Source: Bacteroidaceae bacterium
Lineage (GTDB): Bacteria > Bacteroidota > Bacteroidia > Bacteroidales > Bacteroidaceae
NCBI GenBank assembly: GCA_017445925.1
Contig: JAFSRW010000096.1
Coordinates: forward strand, 1-47,931
Direction: 5' to 3'
Length of the DNA stretch: 47,931 nt
Positions 16,514 through 25,582 of the stretch are shown here, piece after piece. Numbering within the stretch: position 1 is the first letter of the stretch; every line of letters starts with the position of its first letter. A program made the translations under genes and the position numbers. The notes beneath the pieces were generated by a model, which did not search any database, was not told the DNA's origin, and saw only the letters and a program-made list of their open reading frames with translations.

Positions 16514-19138
16514 ATGAAAATAAAAAAGATTCTTTTCTTTATTGTGCTGATGACCGCTTGCTGGGCAAAGGCCCAAGAGTTCAGCGTCATCACCTATAAT
16601 GTCAGGTACAGCAACAATAACGATACAGACGCAGGAAATGGCTGGGCCACCAGAAAAACCTATCTCATGAACCTTGTAAACTTCCAGCAACCCGACTTAC
16701 TTGGCGTGCAGGAAGCCACAAAGGGGCAGATGTCTGATTTGGATGCTGGACTGAAAGCCTATGGGCGTATCGGCGTGGGGCGTAATGACGGAAAAGACAA
16801 CGGAGAGCATTCAGCCATTTTTTACAAGAAAGACAGAATGATGATGATTGACCACGGCGACTTCTGGCTGAGCGATACCCCAGACGTGCCCTCTAAGGGT
16901 TTCCCCAGCAAGGGCGGGTCCACCACGTACTATCGCATTTGCACCTGGGGCAAGTTTATCGATAAGGCCACCGGATCCTACATCTACTACTTCAACACAC
17001 ACATGGACCTCGACGAGACAAACCGTCAGCAGTCTTATTATTTGATAAGGAAAAAAATTCAGGAGATTGCCGGAACCTTGAACGTCCCCGTCATCATCTC
17101 GGGCGACTACAACGCCGTGCAGACCGGAGATGCATACAAGCTTTTTTACAACTCAGGATTCCTTTATGATTGTTTCCACCGTGCCAAGCAGAAATTCATG
17201 ACCAACGGCACATGCCCCGGCTTCAATTCATGCAACTACAGCACCGTTTCAGGAGAGTTGCGACGCATAGACCACATCTTTGTCACCAAGAACTTCGATG
17301 TCAACCACTACGGTGTGCTGAATCCTTGCTATTTCTCCACCGCAGGAACAGCAGACTATCACCAGAGGGCTTATTCCGACCATAGTCCCGTAGTTGCAAA
17401 ACTTTCCATAAGAATTCCTGAGATGGCCGACCTTGATACCATACAGCCACCCATCGTAAATGGAATATACCAGATTTCTACAGCAAGGGAACTAAAAGCA
17501 TTTGCAAGCATTGTCAATGGCTTGTCATTATTTGGGCAGAACACTGCGGCTAAGGCAGTTCTGTTGAATAGCATAGATATGGCCGAAGTTTCTGGTTGGA
17601 ATCCCATAGGAACAAGTGGCAACCCCTATTCCGGTACGTTTAACGGTCAAGGTTATTCCATTCAGAATCTTCTCATTGATACCGGTAAGAGTTATTCCGG
17701 CCTATTCGGTGCCACATCAGGCGCTATCATCAAGGAATTCAGTCTCAGTGGTACACTTAACGTAAAGGAGGGAACTGGCGAACATGGTATTGTGGGATAT
17801 TCGTCCAGCTCTACTATTAAGGATGTGCACTCTTCGTTAAACATCAACACCGGCAAGGCAAATGCTGACACTAAACACGTAGGCGGTATTGCAGGTTCCT
17901 TGTTTAACAGTTCTACTGTAACCCGATGCTCATTCACAGGGACACTTTCCGATGCTGGCACTAACAGCGTAGGCGGTATTGTGGGATATGCCGACCAAAC
18001 AGCAAACAATATCTCTTACTGTCTCAATTACGGAACTGTACATTCAGATGGTGCTACCACCAATACAGGAGGTATCTTGGGATATGTAAACCACGAAGGC
18101 TTTAAGATTTCTTATTGTGCTAATGTAGGAAATGTAAGTGGAAACAAGGAATATGCCGGACAGATTGTGGGCCGACAAGTGAAGGCTATGAGTGCCCTTC
18201 CTTCGTATATTTATTATCTGGATGGAGAACAGTTAGCGGGTTTCGGAACAGCATCAGATGCTACCTCAGCCAAAAGTGCTACAGTGCTGACTGTGAACGA
18301 TGTAGCTCGCGGTGAACTAACTGCCATGCTTAATCGAGGAAAGAGTGTTTCCAACATGATTTTCTTCCAGAACATCAATGAAGGCGAGCAGTCTGACCCA
18401 TACCCCCTCTTTGGTGGGAATCCAGAGCATAAGGTCGTATACCAAGGAACATTTGGTAAGAAGAAGTCATCTACCGATACCACAAATTATAATTTCTATG
18501 TCAACGCGGGTGGTCATCTTCCTGATCTTGGCCTCATTGATGCTTTCACTTCTTCTGTGGTGTTTATTGCCGACCACGTTAGTTACCGTTTTGAACCCAC
18601 CAACGAATGGGGAACCATATACCTGCCATTCTCTGTAGTATCCTCAGAGGATTTGCAGTTCTATGAGGTTGTTCCCGAGCAAACAAGCAACACTGTCCTC
18701 ACTATTACTCCATGCGCCTCACTTCAAGCTTACACACCTGGTTTTTATCATCTCACAAGAAACGATTTTTATGTTGAGGCATCTGATGTAACCATTGCCG
18801 TTCCTCCCACCAAAACAGCCTTTACATACGGTGATTTTGTGCTGACAGGAACCTTAAGCAAGAAAACCAGCTATAGCGGAGGTTATGTGCTTAGCGGCGA
18901 TGTTTTCCAATACACTACCGATAACGTTGTTACAAATGCATTTGAAGCTGCTTTTACAACCGACAACAGCACACCGCAAGAAGTCAAATTGTTCATCAGC
19001 GAGGAAGATGGAATCAATGGACTCTCCACCGGCCCCTCCCTGTTAAGGAGGGGAGAGATATTCAACCTCTCCGGCCAGCGCTTGAGCAAGCCCCTGAAGG
19101 GAATCAATATTGTGAACGGCCGCAAGGTCCTTTATTAG
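16514..19138 (+). CDS. Secreted EEP-family phosphodiesterase/nuclease with GLUG repeats and sorting-like tail
   Basis: 874 residues. A signal peptide (1-20) is followed by an endonuclease/exonuclease/phosphatase (EEP) domain at 22-300 with all key residues: Asn29, Glu67, His163, Asp198, Asn200, Asp253, Asp289 and His290. Residues about 320-560 contain GLUG-type repeats (VGGIVGYAD, TGGILGYVN and similar) of beta-helix character. A beta-rich region follows, and the end FNLSGQRLSKPLKGINIVNG resembles the core of type A secretion (T9SS) tails. EEP enzymes cut phosphodiester bonds in nucleic acids, lipids or sugar phosphates; the substrate is not clear. A G+C palindrome at 19033-19053 is translated in the linker before the tail. 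A degenerate paralogue follows. Confidence 0.85.
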   Translation: MKIKKILFFIVLMTACWAKAQEFSVITYNVRYSNNNDTDAGNGWATRKTYLMNLVNFQQPDLLGVQEATKGQMSDLDAGLKAYGRIGVGRNDGKDNGEHSAIFYKKDRMMMIDHGDFWLSDTPDVPSKGFPSKGGSTTYYRICTWGKFIDKATGSYIYYFNTHMDLDETNRQQSYYLIRKKIQEIAGTLNVPVIISGDYNAVQTGDAYKLFYNSGFLYDCFHRAKQKFMTNGTCPGFNSCNYSTVSGELRRIDHIFVTKNFDVNHYGVLNPCYFSTAGTADYHQRAYSDHSPVVAKLSIRIPEMADLDTIQPPIVNGIYQISTARELKAFASIVNGLSLFGQNTAAKAVLLNSIDMAEVSGWNPIGTSGNPYSGTFNGQGYSIQNLLIDTGKSYSGLFGATSGAIIKEFSLSGTLNVKEGTGEHGIVGYSSSSTIKDVHSSLNINTGKANADTKHVGGIAGSLFNSSTVTRCSFTGTLSDAGTNSVGGIVGYADQTANNISYCLNYGTVHSDGATTNTGGILGYVNHEGFKISYCANVGNVSGNKEYAGQIVGRQVKAMSALPSYIYYLDGEQLAGFGTASDATSAKSATVLTVNDVARGELTAMLNRGKSVSNMIFFQNINEGEQSDPYPLFGGNPEHKVVYQGTFGKKKSSTDTTNYNFYVNAGGHLPDLGLIDAFTSSVVFIADHVSYRFEPTNEWGTIYLPFSVVSSEDLQFYEVVPEQTSNTVLTITPCASLQAYTPGFYHLTRNDFYVEASDVTIAVPPTKTAFTYGDFVLTGTLSKKTSYSGGYVLSGDVFQYTTDNVVTNAFEAAFTTDNSTPQEVKLFISEEDGINGLSTGPSLLRRGEIFNLSGQRLSKPLKGINIVNGRKVLY
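19033..19053. repeat. G+C palindrome in the EEP-GLUG gene
   Basis: CCCCTCC (19033-19039) and GGAGGGG (19047-19053) are perfect complements around a 7-nt loop. It is translated as PSLLRRG in the linker just before the C-terminal tail and belongs to the same repeat type as 12885-12970. Confidence 0.65.
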
Positions 19139-19243
19139 TTTACGGTTTACGGTTTACAGTTTATTAACGTCAATAACCAATAACCTATAACCAATAACCT
19201 ATACAAGGTCTAAATTTCAATTTTCAACTTTCAATTTTCAACT
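19138..19243. repeat. Three consecutive heptamer arrays filling an intergenic gap
   Basis: This gap is almost entirely 7-bp repeats. It has GTTTACG x3 at 19138-19158, whose first base is the last base of the preceding stop codon. CAATAAC x4 follows at 19171-19198. At 19216-19243 TTCAATT and TTCAACT alternate, two copies of each. The last array ends 1 bp before the ATG of the next gene, so it occupies the ribosome-binding region. Confidence 0.8.
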
Positions 19244-19244
19244 T

Positions 19245-20030
19245 ATGAAAAGGACAATATCATTCATCATCATATCTATGGTTGTGTTCTGCGCTTTTGC
19301 TCAGAACCTTTACATAGGCAGTTTTTACGTCACCACAACCGACGAGGAGAAAATTTACGGCGATGGAGGCGACAAGTGGACAACCCGTCGAACCTGCATC
19401 AGCGACATGTTCAACTTTGAACAACCCGATGTGTTAGGATTGCAATCCGCGACACAGGTTCAGATCAATAATTTAACTCAACGTATGACAACCTATAAGG
19501 CTGCAAGAGATATTCTCTACAGCAGAACCCTCGAACTGGTAGATAGCGGTCAGGTCAGTGATATGCCGGAAGGCAGTACATGCTTTTGGGCTAAACTGAA
19601 AAAAGAAGAGGCTTCTTTCTTCGTATTTAATGTATGTTTCTCTACAGATAACAGCGTTGCCAGCACATCGGCAACACGCATTCTTGCTGCTGTTGATGAG
19701 ATAAATTCTGAAGGCTTGCCCTTCTTTGTTATTGGCAATTTAGGTGGAAACGAGAAGAAATCAGCTTACACCAAACTGAGTAATCGCTATCTTGACTGCT
19801 ACAAGAAAGCACCTGTTGTTAGCGCGGAATACGGAACTGTGAATAACTTCGACCTTGAGGCGAATCACGCTGCAGATCGTTTCGATTTTGTTTTTGCTTC
19901 CAAGACTGTCACCATCAACGCTTATGGACAATTGCAGTACGGATATTTTACAAAGGAATCTGATGGTTCTTATAAACGTCGCCTCCCTTCCACACATTTC
20001 CCCGTAATGGCAAAAGTAACGTTACCATGA
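19245..20030 (+). CDS. Secreted EEP-fold pseudoenzyme
   Basis: 261 residues with a signal peptide ending at AFAQ (about 20). It aligns along its length with the EEP domain of the upstream protein; KWTTRRTCISDMFNFEQPD and LGLQSAT match the equivalent region there. However, six of eight key residues are changed: Tyr28 for Asn, Ser68 for Glu, Cys131 for His, Asn165 for Asp, Gly167 for Asn and Thr250 for Asp. Only Asp214 and His251 remain. The frame is intact and the signal peptide is good, so it looks like a maintained non-catalytic protein, perhaps a binding or regulatory partner, rather than a decaying gene. No GLUG repeats or tail are present. Confidence 0.8.
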   Translation: MKRTISFIIISMVVFCAFAQNLYIGSFYVTTTDEEKIYGDGGDKWTTRRTCISDMFNFEQPDVLGLQSATQVQINNLTQRMTTYKAARDILYSRTLELVDSGQVSDMPEGSTCFWAKLKKEEASFFVFNVCFSTDNSVASTSATRILAAVDEINSEGLPFFVIGNLGGNEKKSAYTKLSNRYLDCYKKAPVVSAEYGTVNNFDLEANHAADRFDFVFASKTVTINAYGQLQYGYFTKESDGSYKRRLPSTHFPVMAKVTLP

Positions 20031-20034
20031 TGAC

Positions 20035-20058
20035 GATAACGAAATTGATAACGATAAC
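20035..20058. repeat. GATAAC hexamer array
   Basis: Three GATAAC units and one divergent unit in register at 6 bp. A five-unit relative (GATAAC/GTCAAC) lies at 42920-42949. Confidence 0.6.
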
Positions 20059-20091
20059 TATAAATCATAAACATTATAATTCAGATTAGCA

Positions 20092-21507
20092 ATGAAAACA
20101 AAACTCTTCTTTGCCGTCTTGGCATTCATCAGTCTGACGGCCAGCGCACAGAACCCTGTGGTACAAACGTGGTTCACAACCGATCCCGCTCCCTTGAGCG
20201 TTGGCGATAAAGTCTACGTCTATGTAGGACACGATGAGGACAAAGCCGACTTTTTCTGGATGTACGAGTGGCGCGTCTACTCCAGTAGTGATATGGTAAA
20301 TTGGACCGATCATGGATCGCTCCTAAACCTCAGTAGCTTTACATGGGCTGATGACCGCGCCTGGGCTGCCCAGACTATTGAGCGCAACGGCAAGTTCTAC
20401 TGGTACATCTGTGCCCACTCTAAGATTGGCGGTGGAATGGCCATTGGCGTGGCTGTTGGCGATTCACCCACCGGTCCATTCCGCGATGCTATAGGCAAAC
20501 CTCTCTTCGATAACGGTTCCTGGGACAACATAGATCCCACCGTTTTTATTGATGATGATGGCCAGGCATGGATTATGTGGGGCAATCCACGTGTGTATTA
20601 CGCAAAGCTGAATGAAGATATGATTTCTATCGACGGTGAGGTTAAAACACTTCCCATGACAGAGGAGGCTTTCGGTGGTCCTACCATGCGAGAGCGTGAG
20701 AAGGGAAAAGAATATAAGGATTCTTATGTAGAGGGGCCTTGGATTATGAAGAAGAACATCTTCCCTTTGGATAAGAAGGGGAAAAAGTCCAAGAAGGCTG
20801 TGGCGCAATATTATTTGCTCTATGCAGCAGGCGGTGTGCCCGAGCATATTGCCTACTCTACGGCTCCTACACCAGAAGGACCCTGGACCTATCGCAGTCA
20901 CATCATGCCGTTGGAAGATACCAAGTCGTTCACCAACCACTGCGGCGTGGTGGAGCATAAGGGCCACAACTATTTCTTCTACCACACCGGCAAGTTGCCT
21001 GGCGGAGGCGGATTTGGCAGATCCATGGCGATAGAAGAGTTTCAGTATAATCCCGATGGAACTTTCCCCATTATTCATCATACCGACGAGGGCGTGAGCC
21101 CTATTGGTACCCTCAACCCCTTCCAACGCACAGAGGCCGAGACTATTGCCTGGTGCGTAGGCCTAAAGACCGAGAATAACCAGAAGACTGGCGTGTATGT
21201 AAGTGAAATCAACAATGGTGATTATATAAAGGTACGCGAAGTAGATTTTGGGACCCGCCAGCCCAAGACTTTCACCGTCAGCGCTGCTTCAGCCCTGCAA
21301 GGTGGTAGCATAGAGGTGCATCTAGACAGCCTAAAGGGTCAGAAGATTGCCGATGTCAAAATTCTCTACACCGGTGGATGGGAAGAGTGGAAAGAATTCC
21401 GTGCCGATGTAAAAGGTCACGTCAGCGGCAAGCACGATGTATTCTTCAGCTTCACAGGATACAAGGGCATGAAACTCTTTAACTTCGACTGGTGGAAGTT
21501 CGAGTAA
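20092..21507 (+). CDS. Secreted GH43 glycosidase with C-terminal CBM6-like domain
   Basis: 471 residues. After a signal peptide (1-20) comes a five-bladed propeller GH43 domain with the expected triad: Asp31 (TTDPAPL) as base, Asp148 (NIDPTVF) as pKa modulator and Glu214 (YVEGPW) as acid. Residues about 346-471 (from RTEAETIAW) form a CBM6-like carbohydrate-binding module. GH43 enzymes are inverting beta-xylosidases, arabinofuranosidases or related. The exact specificity cannot be read here; the PLSVGDKVYVYVGHDED start fits GH43 subfamilies found in xylan/arabinan degraders. It ends 42 bp from the convergent DUF4838 gene. Confidence 0.9.
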   Translation: MKTKLFFAVLAFISLTASAQNPVVQTWFTTDPAPLSVGDKVYVYVGHDEDKADFFWMYEWRVYSSSDMVNWTDHGSLLNLSSFTWADDRAWAAQTIERNGKFYWYICAHSKIGGGMAIGVAVGDSPTGPFRDAIGKPLFDNGSWDNIDPTVFIDDDGQAWIMWGNPRVYYAKLNEDMISIDGEVKTLPMTEEAFGGPTMREREKGKEYKDSYVEGPWIMKKNIFPLDKKGKKSKKAVAQYYLLYAAGGVPEHIAYSTAPTPEGPWTYRSHIMPLEDTKSFTNHCGVVEHKGHNYFFYHTGKLPGGGGFGRSMAIEEFQYNPDGTFPIIHHTDEGVSPIGTLNPFQRTEAETIAWCVGLKTENNQKTGVYVSEINNGDYIKVREVDFGTRQPKTFTVSAASALQGGSIEVHLDSLKGQKIADVKILYTGGWEEWKEFRADVKGHVSGKHDVFFSFTGYKGMKLFNFDWWKFE

Positions 21508-21549
21508 TAAGTTTCCAGATACCTCAAATGGTCTGGCCTTACATCTTTT

Positions 21550-23289
21550 CTACTGCCCCGAGGCGGCGGCTTCGAACTCGCGGATGAAGCGGTCCTGCGG
21601 ATGCCCCTCACGGTGCATCGCCTTGTACTGCTTCATCAGGCGGAGGAGATTGGCCCACGTTCCATCCTGCAAGGACGCGGCCTTGTGGCGCATACAATGC
21701 AGATAAAGGGGCTGCATCCTTACACGGTCCACACGCTCACGAACCTCATCCGACTCGGCTTCATCCAATGCCTCGCGCAGCAGAGAGAAGGCCTGCTGGA
21801 TGAAATCATCGGAATAAATCTGGTGATCCTCGCGGATGTAAATGCCGTAATGTACATCGGGTTTCACCAAGCTCTGGCACAGGCGGTAATAGTCCATGAT
21901 ACGAGGCGCGGCCTTTCCGTAATAATTGCTGATAAAGATGTTGACCAGCGAATCGACGTTCTGATCGGGGTTCCAGAGGAGCTGGTTCACCGTCCAAGCC
22001 TTCATCTCATCGAACTCTGCACCGGCAGATTGGTATTGTGCTTCCTCGAAGACACCGATGGCCTTGTTCTCGCCAAACACGCGAATGTTGGGCCCCAAAA
22101 CCTGGAAGTTGGGCCAGGGAGCCATGTACTGGGCATAATCTACAATGTAATCCCAGATGAAAAGATGCGGTGCCAGTTCGGCCCAACCCTTCAGGTCGCG
22201 CATAAAAGCCTGGTTCTGCGGACAGCCGGCATCCAAGGGGTGGGCAAAGCAGCACTCTATGCTACAGAGGCGGATGACCACATTCTCACGGGGCTTGATG
22301 CCGGTGGGCGGCTGGCGTGAATACTGATAGGCAAAGGTGCCCACGTACTTGTCGGGGAACTCATCCCTTACGGCATCGGCCACTTGGTTCACGAACCACA
22401 CGATGATACCAGAATGCCCACCGTACTGCTGCTCTATGGCCACACATTTCTCGCATTGGCAGAACAGGAAGTTGTCGTTCTGCGAAAGGCTGTAAATCCG
22501 GTATCCGGGATTTTCGCGCATACGCAACTTCAGTCGTTCCTTGCACAACTCCAGAACCTCGGGGTTAGAGAGACAAAGCTGTCCGTAGCCGTTGTAGCGC
22601 TTGCCGTCGCGCAAGCAGAAGTATTCGGGATGCGTATTATAGAACTCCTTTACGGGAACAAGCCAATCCATCGTGTGAGCACCATAATAGGCCTCAATAT
22701 TACCATATTCGTTGGTGACTGGGCCCCACTTGGTATTCTCGCGGGTGTGAGCACTCCACTCAGGAACTCCATCTGCCACAAAGTAATTGCTGTATCGGTA
22801 GCCGATGAAGGGACACTCGGAATGATTCAACTTAGGCATTTTCCATTCCGTGAGCTTCGGCACCACGGTACACTTGGGCGTAAGCCAATGAATGCCCAAC
22901 TCCCTCTCCAAGAATGTGAAGACGCCATACATGGTGCCGCGCTGCGAGCCGCCCCAGATACAGAGGTCGTGCCCTATAGTGCAGTAGGTGAAACTCTCGT
23001 CGTCCTTTTCCGGCTTCCGCGCTCCACTCAAATTGGCCACCTTCTCGTTGTATCCTACAAAGATGTGGCACCCTTTAGCCTTCAAGTCGGAAGTGATAGG
23101 CAACTTTACCCCACTCACTTGCTGAATATACTGCTGTAACTCACGCGCTGCTGTTTGTTCCGACGAAGAAGCCTCTGCCAAGACAACTATCTGATAATTA
23201 CTCTTGCCGCCACGGAAAAGCCAGTCGGCAGCATCGGCATTGATTGCAAATGCCATCAGGCATAATGAAAAAAATGTTCTTGTTTTCAT
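21550..23289 (-). CDS. Secreted DUF4838 protein (alpha-glucuronidase-related)
   Basis: 579 residues with a signal peptide (1-20). The N-terminal part (about 30-130) contains SSEQTAARELQQYIQQVSG and RGTMYGVFTFLERELGIHWLTP, typical of the non-catalytic domain that precedes GH67-like barrels. The main domain fits DUF4838 (SLSQNDNFLFCQCEKC, IWDYIVDYAQYMAPWPNFQVL). DUF4838 proteins are probable glycoside hydrolases, but the reaction is not established. It follows the GH36 gene by 35 bp without its own promoter match, so they form a two-gene unit. Its 5' end shares a 25-bp identical signal-peptide segment with GH36. Confidence 0.85.
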   Translation of the reverse strand: MKTRTFFSLCLMAFAINADAADWLFRGGKSNYQIVVLAEASSSEQTAARELQQYIQQVSGVKLPITSDLKAKGCHIFVGYNEKVANLSGARKPEKDDESFTYCTIGHDLCIWGGSQRGTMYGVFTFLERELGIHWLTPKCTVVPKLTEWKMPKLNHSECPFIGYRYSNYFVADGVPEWSAHTRENTKWGPVTNEYGNIEAYYGAHTMDWLVPVKEFYNTHPEYFCLRDGKRYNGYGQLCLSNPEVLELCKERLKLRMRENPGYRIYSLSQNDNFLFCQCEKCVAIEQQYGGHSGIIVWFVNQVADAVRDEFPDKYVGTFAYQYSRQPPTGIKPRENVVIRLCSIECCFAHPLDAGCPQNQAFMRDLKGWAELAPHLFIWDYIVDYAQYMAPWPNFQVLGPNIRVFGENKAIGVFEEAQYQSAGAEFDEMKAWTVNQLLWNPDQNVDSLVNIFISNYYGKAAPRIMDYYRLCQSLVKPDVHYGIYIREDHQIYSDDFIQQAFSLLREALDEAESDEVRERVDRVRMQPLYLHCMRHKAASLQDGTWANLLRLMKQYKAMHREGHPQDRFIREFEAAASGQ

Positions 23290-23324
23290 AATATTTGGGT
23301 TAGAGTTTAGGTGGTTATCGTTAA

Positions 23325-25475
23325 CTACTCTGCTGTGATCTCTAATACATGACTCTCAAGTTTGTGAGAAGTGAGAACATCCAAACCTACGGTCATCAAG
23401 AACTGACCGCTATATACCTTATCGTTGCATCGTAACCAACTTTGCTTGCCTGGCATCATATTTATTTCCCTGACGCGATACATCTGATTGGGCTCCAGTC
23501 CGCGAAGGGTAACAGGCACATTGCGGTCGGCATAACGGGGATAGGTATTGAAGGTAAACATCACACTCTGCTTGCGATCCTTGCTGACAAACTGCGTGGC
23601 AGCATGAGGACCATCGTAAGGAGAATACAGGCGGAACATATCGCCCTCCATGATAGCGGGACGCAGACGTTTGAAGTTCTTGACAGCCTGCTGGCAATAC
23701 TTCAGATCATCAGCACTCATATCAGAGAGCTTGATGTCAAAGCCCATCTTTCCCATCATGGCAACATCCGTGCGGAACTTGATGCTGGTATTACTGTTCC
23801 ATGTAGTAACATGGCAGCAGGTTGCCTTGGCAGGATAGAAATAAGAATAGGCGTACTGAATATAAAGGCGCTCCAGAGGATCTGTATTGTCGCTTGCCCA
23901 GAATTCGGTAAAATAGTTCAAAGCCTGGTAATCAATTCGGCCAGAGCCGCCGGAACAGAGCATCATGGGCAGACGGGGATATTTGGCCTTGATGCGGTCA
24001 AGCACCTTATAAAGTCCTCGAACATAATCCACATACAAGTGCTGCTGCTTTTCCTTCAGGTAAGGAGAATAGATGTTGGTGATGGGCGAATTGCAATCCC
24101 ACTTAAAGAAGGCTATGCCAGGATATTGCGTCATCAGGTTATCCACAACGCCATATACAAAGTCTTGCACCTTGGGATTGCTGAGGTCTAGTACCAGCTG
24201 ATTACGGAAGTAATATTCGTCGCGGTTGGGCAACGTAATGACCCAGTCCTTGTGCTTCTCATACAACTCGCTCTTGGGATTCACCATCTCGGGCTCAATC
24301 CAAATACCAAACCTGATGCCTTTCTGCTTAGCTGCATCTACCAAAGCCTTTACCTTACCAGGCAGTTTGTCGCGGGTCTCTTCCCAATCGCCCAAGCCTT
24401 GTGTATCGCTATGACGTGGGTATTTGTTTCCGAACCAGCCATCGTCAAGCAGGAACAAATCTACACCCAGTTTAACGGCATCGTCCATCAGACCTATCAA
24501 CTTATCTTGGTTGAAGTCGAAATACGTTGCCTCCCAATTATTGAGCAGCGTCAGACGATCCTCAGACCCATCCTTCAACTGATACTTGCGAGCCCAATCA
24601 TGGAAGTCACGACTGGCACGACTCAAACCTTCCTGACTAAGTGTAAAGAAGAAATCGGGCGTACGGAAGGTCTCGTTTGTCTTCAGCTCATATTCCGAGA
24701 AATAGGGATTTATGCCTGAGATGATGCGCAGGTTATCCTTCTCGTCCATCTCGAAGGTAAAGCGGAAGTTTCCGGTCCAGCCTAACTGGCCCAATAACAC
24801 CTGTCCGGCGTCTTCTGTGGCAGGAGCACCAAGGGAGAGTATAAACATGGGAGGCGTGAACAGATTGGCACGTGTGCCCAGTTTAGTGTCCATCACCTTC
24901 TTGCCAAAGCTAAGCGGAGTGGTGGTGATATGAGCCTCGTCTGCCCAGTTGCCAGAGAACTCACTCAGGAAATACTTGCCGCCAGTAAGATGCAACATAG
25001 CGCTAGCATACTTAACCAGCGAGACAGACTTCTTCTCTGTATTGGTGATTTCCGTCCAAGCCTTGATGATATTCTCCTGAGTATATGCAACAAAATGCAT
25101 GGCTACTTGCGTCCCGTAAACAGGGTCTTTCAGCCAGATAACGGTTTCTGTGGCACCATCAACGGCTTTACGCTGTTCATGACGCTCATATTTAAGCAAG
25201 GTGCTGGGGTTGAAATCTGTATGACGGACATCCAATGCGGGCTCAAAGTAATCTTCCATGCCATGCGTCAGATAAGCCTCTGTTCCATCAGGAAGGTGCT
25301 TCAGGTCACTTTCTTGATTAAGGTGACGGCCCAAATAGTTCTGATACAAGCGCCCATTGTCTGCCACACGGAAGACTAGGTCTGTTTGGTTGGTACTCAC
25401 TCTGATAATGCTTTGGGCATTTACTGCCATTGCAAATGCCATCAGGCATAATGCAAAAATGGTTTTTATTTTCAT
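23325..25475 (-). CDS. Secreted GH36 alpha-galactosidase
   Basis: 716 residues with a signal peptide (1-20). GH36 features are LLNNWEATYFDF (310-321), LFLLDDGWFG (340-349), GIRFGIWIEPEMVNP (386-400), the nucleophile in FKWDCN (Asp460) and the acid/base in WASDNTDP (Asp529). The enzyme removes alpha-1,6-galactose from raffinose-type sugars or galactomannan side chains. It is probably periplasmic or exported, unlike cytoplasmic RafA-type members. A promoter lies directly upstream, back to back with that of the GH95 gene. DUF4838 is downstream in the same unit. Confidence 0.93.
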   Translation of the reverse strand: MKIKTIFALCLMAFAMAVNAQSIIRVSTNQTDLVFRVADNGRLYQNYLGRHLNQESDLKHLPDGTEAYLTHGMEDYFEPALDVRHTDFNPSTLLKYERHEQRKAVDGATETVIWLKDPVYGTQVAMHFVAYTQENIIKAWTEITNTEKKSVSLVKYASAMLHLTGGKYFLSEFSGNWADEAHITTTPLSFGKKVMDTKLGTRANLFTPPMFILSLGAPATEDAGQVLLGQLGWTGNFRFTFEMDEKDNLRIISGINPYFSEYELKTNETFRTPDFFFTLSQEGLSRASRDFHDWARKYQLKDGSEDRLTLLNNWEATYFDFNQDKLIGLMDDAVKLGVDLFLLDDGWFGNKYPRHSDTQGLGDWEETRDKLPGKVKALVDAAKQKGIRFGIWIEPEMVNPKSELYEKHKDWVITLPNRDEYYFRNQLVLDLSNPKVQDFVYGVVDNLMTQYPGIAFFKWDCNSPITNIYSPYLKEKQQHLYVDYVRGLYKVLDRIKAKYPRLPMMLCSGGSGRIDYQALNYFTEFWASDNTDPLERLYIQYAYSYFYPAKATCCHVTTWNSNTSIKFRTDVAMMGKMGFDIKLSDMSADDLKYCQQAVKNFKRLRPAIMEGDMFRLYSPYDGPHAATQFVSKDRKQSVMFTFNTYPRYADRNVPVTLRGLEPNQMYRVREINMMPGKQSWLRCNDKVYSGQFLMTVGLDVLTSHKLESHVLEITAE

Positions 25476-25498
25476 ATCAAATTAGGTGTTATTTGCTG

Positions 25499-25506
25499 CA
25501 AAAATA
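25499..25506 (-). promoter_or_regulatory. -7 promoter element of GH36/DUF4838 unit
   Basis: The minus strand reads TATTTTTG, matching TAnnTTTG, 24 bp before the GH36 start codon. It lies in the 107-bp divergent region shared with the GH95 promoter. Confidence 0.6.
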
Positions 25507-25548
25507 ATTATTTTAAGCCATGCGCACAAGATATTCCAATAAAAACTC

Positions 25549-25556
25549 TATCTTTG
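25549..25556 (+). promoter_or_regulatory. -7 promoter element of GH95 gene
   Basis: TATCTTTG matches TAnnTTTG exactly, 26 bp before the GH95 start codon. With the leftward element at 25499-25506 it forms a compact divergent promoter pair. Confidence 0.65.
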
Positions 25557-25582
25557 CGTTTGTTTAACAAGCATATCCCATT

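Noticed and set aside
21601-24191. Three rightward ORFs of 239-251 codons opposite DUF4838 and GH36
   Set aside because: All lie antisense to genes with signal peptides and catalytic motifs; their proteins show no domain features.
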